Of a DNA stretch of 59,385 nt, positions 25,964 through 34,589 are shown piece after piece. The stretch is from positions 1 to 59,385 of the forward strand of contig CACYDP010000007.1 in NCBI GenBank assembly GCA_902773135.1, in the 5' to 3' direction. The notes beneath the pieces are model-generated. The model did no database searches, was not told where the DNA came from, and saw only the letters and a program-made list of their open reading frames with translations. A program made the position numbers and the translations under genes. Every line of letters begins with the position of its first letter. The stretch's first letter is position 1. This DNA comes from an uncultured Ruminococcus sp. GTDB taxonomy: Bacteria; Bacillota; Clostridia; Oscillospirales; Acutalibacteraceae.

Positions 25964-26599
25964 TCAGAAGTGTAAAAAAGATAAATTTCCTGCCACTGCA
26001 TTCCAAAGAGAAAACGAAACACACATAACAGTCACCGCAGTGCCGACAAAAAACAATATCCGATTAACAAGTCCGTTAGCTTTGCAAATACGGAATGCCA
26101 CTCCTTTTTTAAGAGGGAAAAATATATCCACTTCTTTTTTGTTCAATGTATCCAGTATAATATGAGAAGCATAACCTATAAAAAAATATGCTGCCGCAGA
26201 TGGTATCGCCATACCAACACAAGCTGTAAATATCACAAGCCCCATAATCGAATGCATAAATGTCCTGTGCTTTGTTCCTTTTCCATAGGCACATACCGCT
26301 ATAAAAATCATAATGGGTATAATGATTTTCAATAAGTTTTCGTTTGCCATCAGAGAATCTTTGATTCCCGCATTAAAAAACCAGTCTGCTATGATAACCG
26401 CTGCGGCAATGATTCCTGCTATGCCGGTAATAAAATCTGCTTTTTTATGCGAATCGCTTGTTCCCACGTCAATGTCGGGCAAAAGCCCTCCGAGTGCCGA
26501 TACACCCAGTCCCAAAACCAATGTGGGCAGATCTTTCGGCGGAAGTATGGCAAGTGCCGCTGCCGTACCCATTACTAAATGCGTATGTCCTAACATCAT
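25964..26599 (-). CDS. YdjM-family membrane-bound hydrolase-like protein
   Basis: A 211-residue membrane protein of the YdjM (PF04307, formerly DUF457) family. It has the N-terminal HTHLVMGTAAAL, the metal-binding style LGGLLPDIDVGTSDSH and a later HRTFMHSIMG and YASHIILD, giving the spaced His/Asp residues that led to its 'inner membrane metal-dependent hydrolase' name. Escherichia coli ydjM is SOS-induced, but I see no LexA box here. It is preceded by AGAGGAG and its own promoter; ATG 26599 and the adjacent ATG 26596 are both acceptable starts. Confidence 0.85.
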   Translation of the reverse strand: MMLGHTHLVMGTAAALAILPPKDLPTLVLGLGVSALGGLLPDIDVGTSDSHKKADFITGIAGIIAAAVIIADWFFNAGIKDSLMANENLLKIIIPIMIFIAVCAYGKGTKHRTFMHSIMGLVIFTACVGMAIPSAAAYFFIGYASHIILDTLNKKEVDIFFPLKKGVAFRICKANGLVNRILFFVGTAVTVMCVSFSLWNAVAGNLSFLHF

Positions 26600-26637
26600 T
26601 AAAACTCCTCTGTTTTTAAATTTCTGTCACTATGATT

Positions 26638-26666
26638 ATTTTAACATTATTGAGTTGTCATTGCAA
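26638..26666 (-). promoter_or_regulatory. Promoter of the YdjM-like gene
   Basis: TTGCAA (26666-26661), 17 nt, TAAAAT (26643-26638), about 38 nt before the ATG. Confidence 0.65.
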
Positions 26667-26761
26667 CTGTCAGCTGAAAAACCCCGGATACAGTACGTTT
26701 TTTTGGCCTATTCAAAATTTCTTCCCGATCGCAAACGGTGAAAAACCGTTATTTTATGCTA

Positions 26762-26790
26762 TTGACAGATTGATATTTTAGTGATATGAT
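26762..26790 (+). promoter_or_regulatory. Promoter of ilvE
   Basis: TTGACA at 26762-26767, 17 nt, TATGAT at 26785-26790. A short AACGGT/ACCGTT hairpin lies just upstream (about 26735-26752). Confidence 0.75.
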
Positions 26791-26821
26791 ATTTTCTGTA
26801 ATCCGATATATCCACAGTTTG

Positions 26822-26913
26822 CATACGATTTTGATTCCCGGAAACAGTTTGCTGCCAAGGATAAAAACGTATGGTTCGGGATATGGAAGAACTAACGATA
26901 CAGAATACCCGAA
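26822..26913 (+). other. Structured mRNA leader of ilvE with competing pairings
   Basis: The 130-nt leader holds CATACG (26822-26827) complementary to CGTATG (26868-26873). TTCGGG (26875-26880) can pair either with CCCG at 26837-26840 upstream or, more extensively, with ATACCCGAA at 26905-26913, which abuts the ribosome binding site AAGGAAG. The pairings are mutually exclusive or pseudoknot-like. No known riboswitch or T-box consensus was recognised. Confidence 0.4.
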
Positions 26914-26928
26914 AGGAAGTTCTTGAAA

Positions 26929-27954
26929 ATGGATAAAAAAAATATTGACTGGTCAAATATCGGTTTTGGTTATATAAAAACCGATAAAAGATATGTTTCC
27001 AACTATTCTAACGGAAAATGGGATGACGGACAAATCATTGATGATGATATGATCACTATGAGTGAGTGTGCCTGTGTGCTTCAATATGCCCAGACTATTT
27101 TTGAGGGTCTGAAAGCATATACCACAAAGGACGGACATATCGTCGTATTCCGTCCCGACCTGAATGCTGAGCGTCTTGCCAATTCCGCGAAGCGTATGGA
27201 AATGCCCGTATTTCCCGTTGAAAAATTTATAGATTCCATTGAGCAGGTTGTACGTGCCAACGAGGCATATGTTCCCCCTTACGGAACGGGGGCTTCCCTC
27301 TATCTTCGTCCGTATATGTTCGGTATCAATCCCGTAATAGGCGTTAAGCCCGCTGATGAGTTTCAATACAGAGTATTTACCACTCCCGTAGGTCCTTATT
27401 TCAAAGGCGGTGCAAAACCACTGACCATCAAAATAAGCGATTTTGACCGTGCTGCTCCCAAAGGTACAGGCTATATCAAAGCCGGTTTGAACTATGCGAT
27501 GAGTCTGCACGCTATTGTTACCGCTCACAATGAAGGCTTTGATGAAAATATGTATCTCGATGCCGCAACAAGAACCAAAGTAGAAGAAACGGGCGGTGCT
27601 AACTTCCTGTTCGTAACTAAAGACAACAAAATTGTCACTCCCAAATCCGACAGTATTCTTCCCTCTATCACCAGACGTTCTCTTATGACGGTTGCCAAAG
27701 ATTATCTCGGTCTTGAAGTAGAAGAACGTGAAGTATACCTCGATGAAGTAAAAGACTTTGCTGAATGCGGTCTTTGCGGTACTGCTGCGGTGATCTCTCC
27801 CGTAGGCAAAATCAACAACCACGGAGAAGAAATCTGCTTCCCGAGCGGAATGGACGAAATGGGACCCGTTACCAAAAAACTTTATGATACACTTACCGGT
27901 ATTCAGATGGGCAGAATCGAAGCTCCGGAAGGTTGGATCAAAACAATTGATTAA
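26929..27954 (+). CDS. ilvE: Branched-chain amino acid aminotransferase
   Basis: IlvE swaps amino groups between leucine, isoleucine or valine and 2-oxoglutarate. The 341-residue fold-type IV PLP enzyme has the class II BCAT size. It shows YAQTIFEGLKAY, FRPDLNAERLANSAKRM, LYLRPYMFG, the Schiff-base Lys184 in GYIKAGLNYA and EVEETGGANFLFV-type KVEETGGANFLF. I use ATG 26929 because AAGGAAG is 9 nt upstream; the in-frame TTG at 26923 is too close to it. It stands alone, with its own promoter and a potentially regulatory leader. Confidence 0.96.
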   Translation: MDKKNIDWSNIGFGYIKTDKRYVSNYSNGKWDDGQIIDDDMITMSECACVLQYAQTIFEGLKAYTTKDGHIVVFRPDLNAERLANSAKRMEMPVFPVEKFIDSIEQVVRANEAYVPPYGTGASLYLRPYMFGINPVIGVKPADEFQYRVFTTPVGPYFKGGAKPLTIKISDFDRAAPKGTGYIKAGLNYAMSLHAIVTAHNEGFDENMYLDAATRTKVEETGGANFLFVTKDNKIVTPKSDSILPSITRRSLMTVAKDYLGLEVEEREVYLDEVKDFAECGLCGTAAVISPVGKINNHGEEICFPSGMDEMGPVTKKLYDTLTGIQMGRIEAPEGWIKTID

Positions 27955-27991
27955 TTGCTTTTTATGTTTCTTTTTGTATATGAAGTAAACT

Positions 27992-28028
27992 CAGGGGGCT
28001 GTACAGTACGCAACTGTACAGCCCCCTG
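27992..28028. terminator. Strong convergent hairpin between ilvE and the ABC exporter
   Basis: A perfect 16-bp GC-rich stem (27992-28007 with 28013-28028) with a 5-nt loop lies 38 nt after ilvE and 10 nt after the ABC gene stop. T-runs are missing on both sides. Confidence 0.65.
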
Positions 28029-28038
28029 TCGATGTGAT

Positions 28039-29781
28039 TTATGAACGGAACTGCGAATGATACAGATGATAGTAAAAACCCTGCTTGGCTATCAGCTCCT
28101 GATGATTGCCCTGCTCGATAATATTGCCGTCTTTCATTACAAGAATGACGTCGGCTTCTTTGATGGTGGAAAGACGATGTGCCACAATAAAACTTGTCCT
28201 GCCCTGCATCATATCATTAAATGCTTCCTGTATTTTCATTTCAGTTCTCGTATCAATACTGCTGGTTGCTTCATCGAGAATCAGCATCGGCGGCTTACAT
28301 AACATTACTCTTGCAATACAAATCAGCTGCCGCTGCCCCTGCGAAAGATTAGCTCCCTGCTCTGTGACGATGGTATCATATCCGTTCGGCAGCCGTTCAA
28401 TAAAATGATCAATATATGCTTCTCTTGCCGCTGCCTTGATTTCTTCCATATTGGCATCCGGCTTTCCGTACGCAATATTATCACGGATCGATGCATTATA
28501 CAGCCAACTGTCCTGAAGAACCATTCCGTAAAGGGAACGCAATCGGTTTCTTTTGATATTTTTGATATTAACATCATCAATACAGATGCTGCCCTTAGTA
28601 ACATCATAAAAACGCATCAGAAGATTGATCACCGTCGTTTTGCCGCAGCCGGTAGGTCCGACAATTGCTACCCTTTGACCCGGTCTGATATGTAAATTAA
28701 AATCTGTAATCAGCTTCTTTTCGGGAACATAAGAAAAACTGACGTTGTTGATATCGATTTTTCCTTGACATTTTTCCATATCAACAGAATTTTTACCATC
28801 GGGTATTTGTGATTTTTCGTCAAGAATTTCAAAAATTCTGTCCGCACCCGCCATTGCTGACTGAAGCTGCGGAACCACTCCCGTTACTTCATTAAACGGT
28901 TTGGTATACTGATTGGCATATGTCAAAAAAACCGAAATCTGTCCCACAGAAAGATTGCCGTTAATGGTGCTGACTGCCCCCAGAATACATACTGCTGCCG
29001 TTACCAATCCGTTGACAAATCTTGTACAGGGATTGGCAAGAGAGGAATAGAACTGCGATTTCTGACCGCATACACGCAGCCTTTCATCGATTGCTTCAAA
29101 TTCTTTCTGTGATATTTTTTCGTGTCGGAATGCTTTTACAATCTTCTGCTGACCCACATATTCTTCCACATACGAACTGATCTCTCCCTGTGTCTTTGAC
29201 TGTTCCCGGAACATTTTCTGCGAAATTCGTGTGATAAATGCCGCCACAAACATCGAAAGCGGTGTAATGACTACCACGACAAGAGCAATATACGGATTAA
29301 TAAAAAGCATAAAACCCAATGTACAAACAATCATCACCAGACCGGAAAAAAGCTGTGTGATTCCCTGCAAAAGACCATCACCGACAGAATCGGTATCATT
29401 GATGATTCTGCTGATCAGATCACCGTGAGGATGATTGTCAATATATCGTAGCGGAACGCTGTTGAATTTTCGGAACACATCACGCCGCATATCCCGCACC
29501 GTAAAATATGCCGCTGCATTGATAAATATTCCCATCAGCCAGCGAAAAAATGCACACGCAAGCACAGAAACCGCTGTCATCAGCAAAAGCTGTGCCACTT
29601 CTGAAAAATCCACTTTCCCCTGCCCGATGATGTGATCGATCGCATCACCGATCAGTATCGGTGCGGTGAGATTGAGGACAACATACAGCAACGCACAGAT
29701 CATTGCCGCAATCAGTCTGCTTCTGTAAGGAGAAGTATAACAAAGGATTCTTTTGACAGTATTGAATTTTGCACGCTTCAT
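28039..29781 (-). CDS. ABC exporter half-transporter, subunit with canonical ATPase site
   Basis: A 580-residue fusion of six transmembrane helices (about 1-310) and an ATPase domain. Walker A is GPTGCGKTT, signature LSQGQRQ and Walker B LILDEATSSID, with catalytic Glu present. It pairs with the gene upstream as an asymmetric heterodimer of the BmrCD/TM287-288 type, which exports drugs, lipids or peptides. ATG 29781 has GGAGGAGG upstream and overlaps the partner stop as ATGA; the frame upstream to 29841 lies inside the partner gene. Confidence 0.92.
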   Translation of the reverse strand: MKRAKFNTVKRILCYTSPYRSRLIAAMICALLYVVLNLTAPILIGDAIDHIIGQGKVDFSEVAQLLLMTAVSVLACAFFRWLMGIFINAAAYFTVRDMRRDVFRKFNSVPLRYIDNHPHGDLISRIINDTDSVGDGLLQGITQLFSGLVMIVCTLGFMLFINPYIALVVVVITPLSMFVAAFITRISQKMFREQSKTQGEISSYVEEYVGQQKIVKAFRHEKISQKEFEAIDERLRVCGQKSQFYSSLANPCTRFVNGLVTAAVCILGAVSTINGNLSVGQISVFLTYANQYTKPFNEVTGVVPQLQSAMAGADRIFEILDEKSQIPDGKNSVDMEKCQGKIDINNVSFSYVPEKKLITDFNLHIRPGQRVAIVGPTGCGKTTVINLLMRFYDVTKGSICIDDVNIKNIKRNRLRSLYGMVLQDSWLYNASIRDNIAYGKPDANMEEIKAAAREAYIDHFIERLPNGYDTIVTEQGANLSQGQRQLICIARVMLCKPPMLILDEATSSIDTRTEMKIQEAFNDMMQGRTSFIVAHRLSTIKEADVILVMKDGNIIEQGNHQELIAKQGFYYHLYHSQFRS

Positions 29782-31511
29782 CGATTTCTGACCTCCTCCT
29801 CTTTCATCTGTGTCAGACAAATTTCCCGATAGATACCACAATTGTCAATGAGTTCGTTGTGAGTACCTATACCGGCAATTTTTCCTTTATCCAGTACAAT
29901 AATTTGATCGGCATAACGCACGGTTCCGACTCTTTGCGATACATTGATAACAGTGGTTCCTTTGGTTTCTTCTTTCAGGGATTTTCTGAGTGCCGCATCG
30001 GTAGCATAATCCAAAGCACTGGCACTGTCATCAAGTATCAGTATCTGCGGTTGGGACACCACGGCTCTCGCAATCGTCAGACGCTGCCTTTGACCTCCGG
30101 ACAGATTTTTTCCGCCTGCAATCAGCATAGAGTCGGTTTTATCCGGCATTTTTGACACAAATTCATAGGATTGGGATATTTTAAGAGCTCTTGCAATTTC
30201 TTCTTCATTGGCACTTTTTTTGCCCCATCTGATATTGTCTTTGATTGTTCCCGAAAACAATACAGCCGTCTGCGGCACGATGCCGATACAGTTTCTGAGC
30301 TGCGAAAAGGAATAGTCCTTTACATTATTTCCATTTACCAGAACTTCTCCTTCAGCCGCATCATAAAAACGGGGAATCAGGCTGACAAGTGTCGATTTTC
30401 CCGAACCCGTACCTCCGATAATGCCCACTGTGGAACCTTTTTCAATTTGAAAACTGATGTCCTTTAAAGCGTAGCCATTTTTTTCGTAAGCAAACGAAAC
30501 ATTGCGAAATTCTATGGCAGGTGATTTCTCATCAACAGCAATTTCTTTCCGGTTAGTTTCCTTAACAGATGGTTCCGTTTCAAACACTTCGTTAACCCTT
30601 GCCGCTGAGGCGAACGCTTTTGTGAAAATAATAACAAGATTGGAAACCACTATCATAGCAAGAAGTATTTGTGTCATATAGTTGACAAGGGCGATGATCT
30701 GGCCGGACATCAGACTGCCGTGAAATACAAATTTTGCTCCGAACCATACAACAGCAATAATCGCCGCCTGTGCGATCACATATGTAAGGGGGTCAAGCAA
30801 TGCCGAAATTTTGCCCACGATAACGGCTGAACGGGATAATGCATCGTTTTTTTCATTAAATCGCTGTTCTTCGCTTTGCTGCTTGGAAAAAGCCCGTATC
30901 ACACGATTGCCGGATAGATTTTCTCTTGCGATCAAAGATACTTCGTCAAGTTTTTTCTGTATGGATTTGAAAAACGGCACCGATCTGTTCATTACCAGAA
31001 ACAGCACCAATGCGATAAAAGGTGAGGCTACAAGAAAAATCAGTGATATTTTCAGATCAATTGTCATAGCCATTATCAATGCACCTATTACCAGAAAAGG
31101 TGCTCTTATCACAAGACGTATCAGCATTGCTACGGCAAGCTGGAGTTGATTGACATCATTGGTTATTCTCGTTACCAGTGACGGTGTGCCGAATTTGTCG
31201 ATTTCCTGATAAGACAGACTGTTGATGTGCCGGAACATTGCGTTTCTGACCTGTGTTCCGAAACCCTGAGAAGCAATGGAAGCAGACTTCTGGCATATCA
31301 GGGCAAACCCCAGTCCCAATGCTCCGAGAAGCACCATCAATCCTCCTTTTTGAAGCACATAGCCGACATCATTGTTTGCAACACCATTGTCAATAATATC
31401 GGCTGTAATCAGCGGAATAAAAAGCTCAAATACTGCTTCGGTCAGTTTACAGAGAGGTCCGATGATAAGCTGAAGTTTATATTTTTTTAAAAATCGTCTT
31501 AACTTAAACAT
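29778..31511 (-). CDS. ABC exporter half-transporter, subunit with degenerate ATPase site
   Basis: A 577-residue half-transporter with an N-terminal six-helix domain and a C-terminal ATPase. Walker A is GGTGSGKST and signature LSGGQRQR, but Walker B reads LILDDSASALD with Asp in place of the catalytic Glu. The H-loop position reads VSQRV and lacks the usual His. Such loss in one subunit marks heterodimeric exporters in which only one site hydrolyses ATP quickly. The ATG follows GAGGAG. It heads a two-gene operon transcribed divergently from the SpoVB-like gene. Confidence 0.92.
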   Translation of the reverse strand: MFKLRRFLKKYKLQLIIGPLCKLTEAVFELFIPLITADIIDNGVANNDVGYVLQKGGLMVLLGALGLGFALICQKSASIASQGFGTQVRNAMFRHINSLSYQEIDKFGTPSLVTRITNDVNQLQLAVAMLIRLVIRAPFLVIGALIMAMTIDLKISLIFLVASPFIALVLFLVMNRSVPFFKSIQKKLDEVSLIARENLSGNRVIRAFSKQQSEEQRFNEKNDALSRSAVIVGKISALLDPLTYVIAQAAIIAVVWFGAKFVFHGSLMSGQIIALVNYMTQILLAMIVVSNLVIIFTKAFASAARVNEVFETEPSVKETNRKEIAVDEKSPAIEFRNVSFAYEKNGYALKDISFQIEKGSTVGIIGGTGSGKSTLVSLIPRFYDAAEGEVLVNGNNVKDYSFSQLRNCIGIVPQTAVLFSGTIKDNIRWGKKSANEEEIARALKISQSYEFVSKMPDKTDSMLIAGGKNLSGGQRQRLTIARAVVSQPQILILDDSASALDYATDAALRKSLKEETKGTTVINVSQRVGTVRYADQIIVLDKGKIAGIGTHNELIDNCGIYREICLTQMKEEEVRNR

Positions 31512-31547
31512 TGAAAGCTATCTCCTCTTTTTCAATCATTATCTCAT

Positions 31548-31576
31548 ATTCTACAACACATACTTGAAAACGTCAA
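31548..31576 (-). promoter_or_regulatory. Promoter of the heterodimeric ABC exporter
   Basis: TTGACG (31576-31571), 17 nt, TAGAAT (31553-31548) with a TG just before the -10 box. Confidence 0.65.
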
Positions 31577-31619
31577 CGTTGTCTGCTGTCTTTTAAAAAT
31601 GAATTTCATTTGAAATGCG

Positions 31620-33155
31620 GTGATTTTTATCAAAAAAGCATTATTTATCAAAAACGGAATTATTATGTCTGCCACATCACTGATGATACGCTGTATTGCT
31701 ATGATTGCAGGCATCTATATGGCTGATGTCATAGGCAGCGAAGGCATAGGTCTTTACAGACTGACAGTCAGCATCTATTTTTTCTTTGCATCAGCGGTCA
31801 GTTCGGGATTTTCTCTGACCGTTACCAGACTGACGGCAGATTATTTGTCGATGGGAAAACGTTCGGCAGCAAAATATGCTGTGGAAAAATGTATGATGAT
31901 TTCTTTTTTGTTCGGAGCAGCCGCAGGCGGTCTGATGTTTGTTTCTTCCGATTTTCTCGGAACCGCTTTTTTGGGAGATCCACGAGCTGTGCCATCACTG
32001 CGTCTTTTATCTGTCAGTCTGCCATTTATGGCATTTTCGGCAAGTGTAAGAGGCTATTTTACAGCACAGAGAAAAACGCTGCAAAGTTCGGGCGAACAAT
32101 TGCTGGAACAGATTACGGAAATTCTTGTATTGGTTATGATAATGTCCTTCGGGAACTGCAATGATCTGTCTTCTGCGTGTATGGCAGCCGTTACAGGAAC
32201 AGTTGCTGCGGAAATCGTATCATTTATTTATGCTTTTCTCCTTTATACAGCAGACATCAGAAAATGGAACATACAAAAAGAACCTGTGCGTAAACTTTAT
32301 CAAAAAATCATTCCCATAGCCGCCCCCATCAGTCTGAATTCTTGTCTGCGAAGCGGACTTTCCGCTGTTGAAAACGTCCTCATTCCTTTCGGGCTGAAAC
32401 GTTACGGGAGTGATCCCGCACTGGCACTTTCACAGTACGGAATTATGAGCGGAATGACAATGCCGGTTCTGACTTTTCCGTCCGTGTTTATCATTCCGTT
32501 TGCGGTGCTGATCGTTCCCGAAATCGCAGAGGCAAGAATTAAAAAATACAAAAACGGCATCAGACATATGACGGAAAAAATGATCAATGTTACTTTACTG
32601 TATTCCATACCTGTCACGGTGATATTGATCTTTTTTGCTGTTCCGATCTGCCAGATCCTTTACGGCAACAGTCCTGCGGGAGAATTCCTGATGATGCTCG
32701 CTCCTGTTATTCCCTTTATGTATCTGGATTCGGTGGTTGACGGTATGCTGAAAGGGCTTAACAAACAGACCAGCTATCTTGTTTTTAATTTGATTGATTC
32801 GATCATCAGAGTAATACTGACATATATACTGGTGCCAATTTACGGCATTAAGGGTGTCGTAGGCGTGATTATTATATCGGAACTTCTGAATACGACGATG
32901 AGCCTTTTAAAACTCATTTCTGTCACAAAAGTAAAAATTCGTCTATTCAGCTCAGTAGTTTATCCGATCATTTGTATCAGTCTGCCGTGTTTGTTATGTA
33001 ATATGATCCCTCCTTTGCATCATCTGACGGTCGATACCATTTTAAAGATTATTTTTTGCCTGATGTTCTATTTATTCGCAGTGGGAGCTGTCAAGCAGAA
33101 ACGCAATACTGCTGCTTCAAAAACAGTAAAATGCCCAAACCAAAATATGTCTTAA
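31620..33155 (+). CDS. SpoVB/MurJ-like polysaccharide flippase of the MOP superfamily
   Basis: A polytopic membrane protein of 511 residues with about 14 helices. The start KKALFIKNGIIMSATSLMIR and the repeats GSEGIGLYRLTVSIYF and FSLTVTRLTADYLSMGK match the SpoVB branch of oligosaccharide flippases, which move lipid-linked intermediates and affect spore cortex. No known vegetative partners are adjacent. The GTG at 31620 gives the expected basic N-terminus but has no clear ribosome binding site; ATG 31665 is an alternative that would cut into the first helix. SpoVB itself, Wzx or MurJ-like duty cannot be separated from the sequence. Confidence 0.82.
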   Translation: MIFIKKALFIKNGIIMSATSLMIRCIAMIAGIYMADVIGSEGIGLYRLTVSIYFFFASAVSSGFSLTVTRLTADYLSMGKRSAAKYAVEKCMMISFLFGAAAGGLMFVSSDFLGTAFLGDPRAVPSLRLLSVSLPFMAFSASVRGYFTAQRKTLQSSGEQLLEQITEILVLVMIMSFGNCNDLSSACMAAVTGTVAAEIVSFIYAFLLYTADIRKWNIQKEPVRKLYQKIIPIAAPISLNSCLRSGLSAVENVLIPFGLKRYGSDPALALSQYGIMSGMTMPVLTFPSVFIIPFAVLIVPEIAEARIKKYKNGIRHMTEKMINVTLLYSIPVTVILIFFAVPICQILYGNSPAGEFLMMLAPVIPFMYLDSVVDGMLKGLNKQTSYLVFNLIDSIIRVILTYILVPIYGIKGVVGVIIISELLNTTMSLLKLISVTKVKIRLFSSVVYPIICISLPCLLCNMIPPLHHLTVDTILKIIFCLMFYLFAVGAVKQKRNTAASKTVKCPNQNMS

Positions 33156-33171
33156 TGCTTCTGAAGAAAGT

Positions 33172-33489
33172 TTATTTTGGAATCAGAATGATTTGTCCGG
33201 GATAAATCAAATCCGGATTGGTAAGCCTGTTCATATTGATCAGATCACATACGGAAACACCATTGTTCCTTGCAATCAGGTAAAGTGTATCGCCGCTTTC
33301 CACCGTGTACTCCTCATAGTTTTTTTCCGGATCATCGGTTATGGGTATTCTGAGCACCTGCTCCACATCAATCACGTTTGGATCGGCTATTCCGTTGAAA
33401 CGTGCAATATGATTGACGGTGGTATTGTATTTTTCCGCTATGGCATACAGAGTATCTCCCGGCTGTACAATATAGATAACACTTTCCAT
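33172..33489 (-). CDS. Double LysM domain protein
   Basis: A 105-residue protein made almost entirely of two LysM modules (about 5-49 and 60-104), each with the YxVxxGDTLYxIA start and a P-x-xIxxGQxLxIP-like end. LysM binds N-acetylglucosamine in peptidoglycan or cortex. There is no signal peptide or membrane segment, so in a spore former it would act from the mother cell, for example as a coat or cortex-binding protein of the SafA/YaaH sort; this is inference. The ATG follows AGGTGAT. Confidence 0.85.
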   Translation of the reverse strand: MESVIYIVQPGDTLYAIAEKYNTTVNHIARFNGIADPNVIDVEQVLRIPITDDPEKNYEEYTVESGDTLYLIARNNGVSVCDLINMNRLTNPDLIYPGQIILIPK

Positions 33490-33521
33490 AAAATCACCTC
33501 ATCTGTATAATATGCTTGTAT

Positions 33522-33550
33522 TTGCAAAAAGTTAAAAACTATGATACAAT
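33522..33550 (+). promoter_or_regulatory. Promoter of the pseudouridine synthase gene
   Basis: TTGCAA at 33522-33527, 17 nt, TACAAT at 33545-33550. Confidence 0.65.
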
Positions 33551-33579
33551 TACCGCATATTATCATTTCGGAGGTTTGT

Positions 33580-34296
33580 ATGCAGCGTCAAAGAATCGAT
33601 AAAATTTTATCTTCACAAAATATTGCTTCACGAAGCGAAACAAAAAATATGATCAAAGCAGGCAGAATCAAAGCGGATGGCATCACGGTCAAACGTGCCG
33701 ATGAAAAATTCGACCCCGAAACAACCGTTATATCCGTTGACGGACAAACCATCTGCTTTAAAGAATATCTGTATATTATGATGAACAAACCCGCCGGTGT
33801 CTTATCTGCCAGTAATGACCGCTATGCCAAAACGGTGATCGACTTGCTGCCGAATGAACTGAAACGAAAAGGACTGTTCCCTGCCGGAAGGCTCGATAAA
33901 GATACAGAGGGTCTGATGCTGATCACAGATGACGGCGAACTTGCCCATAAAATGCTCTCTCCGAAAAACCACGTCTTTAAACTTTATTATGCCGAAACAG
34001 ATAAAATACTGACAGACGAGGATGTAAAGGCATTTCAAAGCGGCATTCGGTACGGCGATGTTATTTGCCGGAGTGCCGATATGAAAATTATCGGTGAGAA
34101 AAACGCTTTTGTCGAAATCTGCGAGGGAAAATTCCACCAAATCAAAAAAATGTTTGCTTCACTGGGGGCTAATGTCCTATACCTGAAACGAATACGGATA
34201 GGAGAAGTATCGCTTGATGAAAATCTGCGTCCGGGAGAATTTCGTGAATTGACAGAACAGGAAAAGACCGATATATTAAAGAGAACAAAGGAATAA
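33580..34296 (+). CDS. RsuA/RluB-family 16S or 23S rRNA pseudouridine synthase
   Basis: The enzyme isomerises a uridine in rRNA. The 238-residue protein has an S4 RNA-binding domain (about 1-60, MQRQRIDKILSSQNIASRSE) and a catalytic domain with the motif AGRLDKDTEGLMLITDDG, in which the Asp of RLDKDT is the nucleophile. The short C-terminus and overall length suit RsuA (16S position 516), but RluB cannot be excluded. ATG 33580 is preceded by GGAGG; the open frame to 33541 lies upstream of the predicted transcription start. It is monocistronic. Confidence 0.9.
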   Translation: MQRQRIDKILSSQNIASRSETKNMIKAGRIKADGITVKRADEKFDPETTVISVDGQTICFKEYLYIMMNKPAGVLSASNDRYAKTVIDLLPNELKRKGLFPAGRLDKDTEGLMLITDDGELAHKMLSPKNHVFKLYYAETDKILTDEDVKAFQSGIRYGDVICRSADMKIIGEKNAFVEICEGKFHQIKKMFASLGANVLYLKRIRIGEVSLDENLRPGEFRELTEQEKTDILKRTKE

Positions 34297-34535
34297 TAGG
34301 ATATAAAAAATCGCTTTCGATAATTTATTTCACATTCAATTGAATTTCTCTCCTATTTCCTTATGCATTTTAGCTAAATTTTAATTTGTATTTTCGGCAT
34401 ATGTTAATTATATCTAAACATAGACACTTGTTTTTAGTAAAAAAAAGTATTTCATTTTCTTTTTAAATCTGTTATAGTAATAGTGTTGAATTTAAAAAAC
34501 GCTTTAGTACATGGATATGCAGCAGCAAAGATGTT
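34297..34535. other. AT-rich intergenic region upstream of msmK
   Basis: About 240 nt without a credible gene. It contains a weak ATCG/CGAT hairpin after the pseudouridine synthase, an A/T-rich tract, and a possible second -10 box TATAGT near 34473. I see no cre site or other named operator. Confidence 0.4.
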
Positions 34536-34564
34536 TTGACTGTCTGCCTGTTTTATGTTACTAT
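34536..34564 (+). promoter_or_regulatory. Promoter of the MsmK-type ATPase gene
   Basis: TTGACT at 34536-34541, 17 nt, TACTAT at 34559-34564 with the extended TGT immediately before it. The leader is only about 20 nt. Confidence 0.6.
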
Positions 34565-34589
34565 ATACGGCGAACTCAGGAGGATTATT

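Noticed and set aside
26797..26928. Purine riboswitch or T-box in the ilvE leader
   Set aside because: ATATGG-like and TTCGGG elements recall a purine aptamer, but the conserved GTTTCTACC and three-way junction are missing; no T-box TGG-containing sequence or S-turn is seen.
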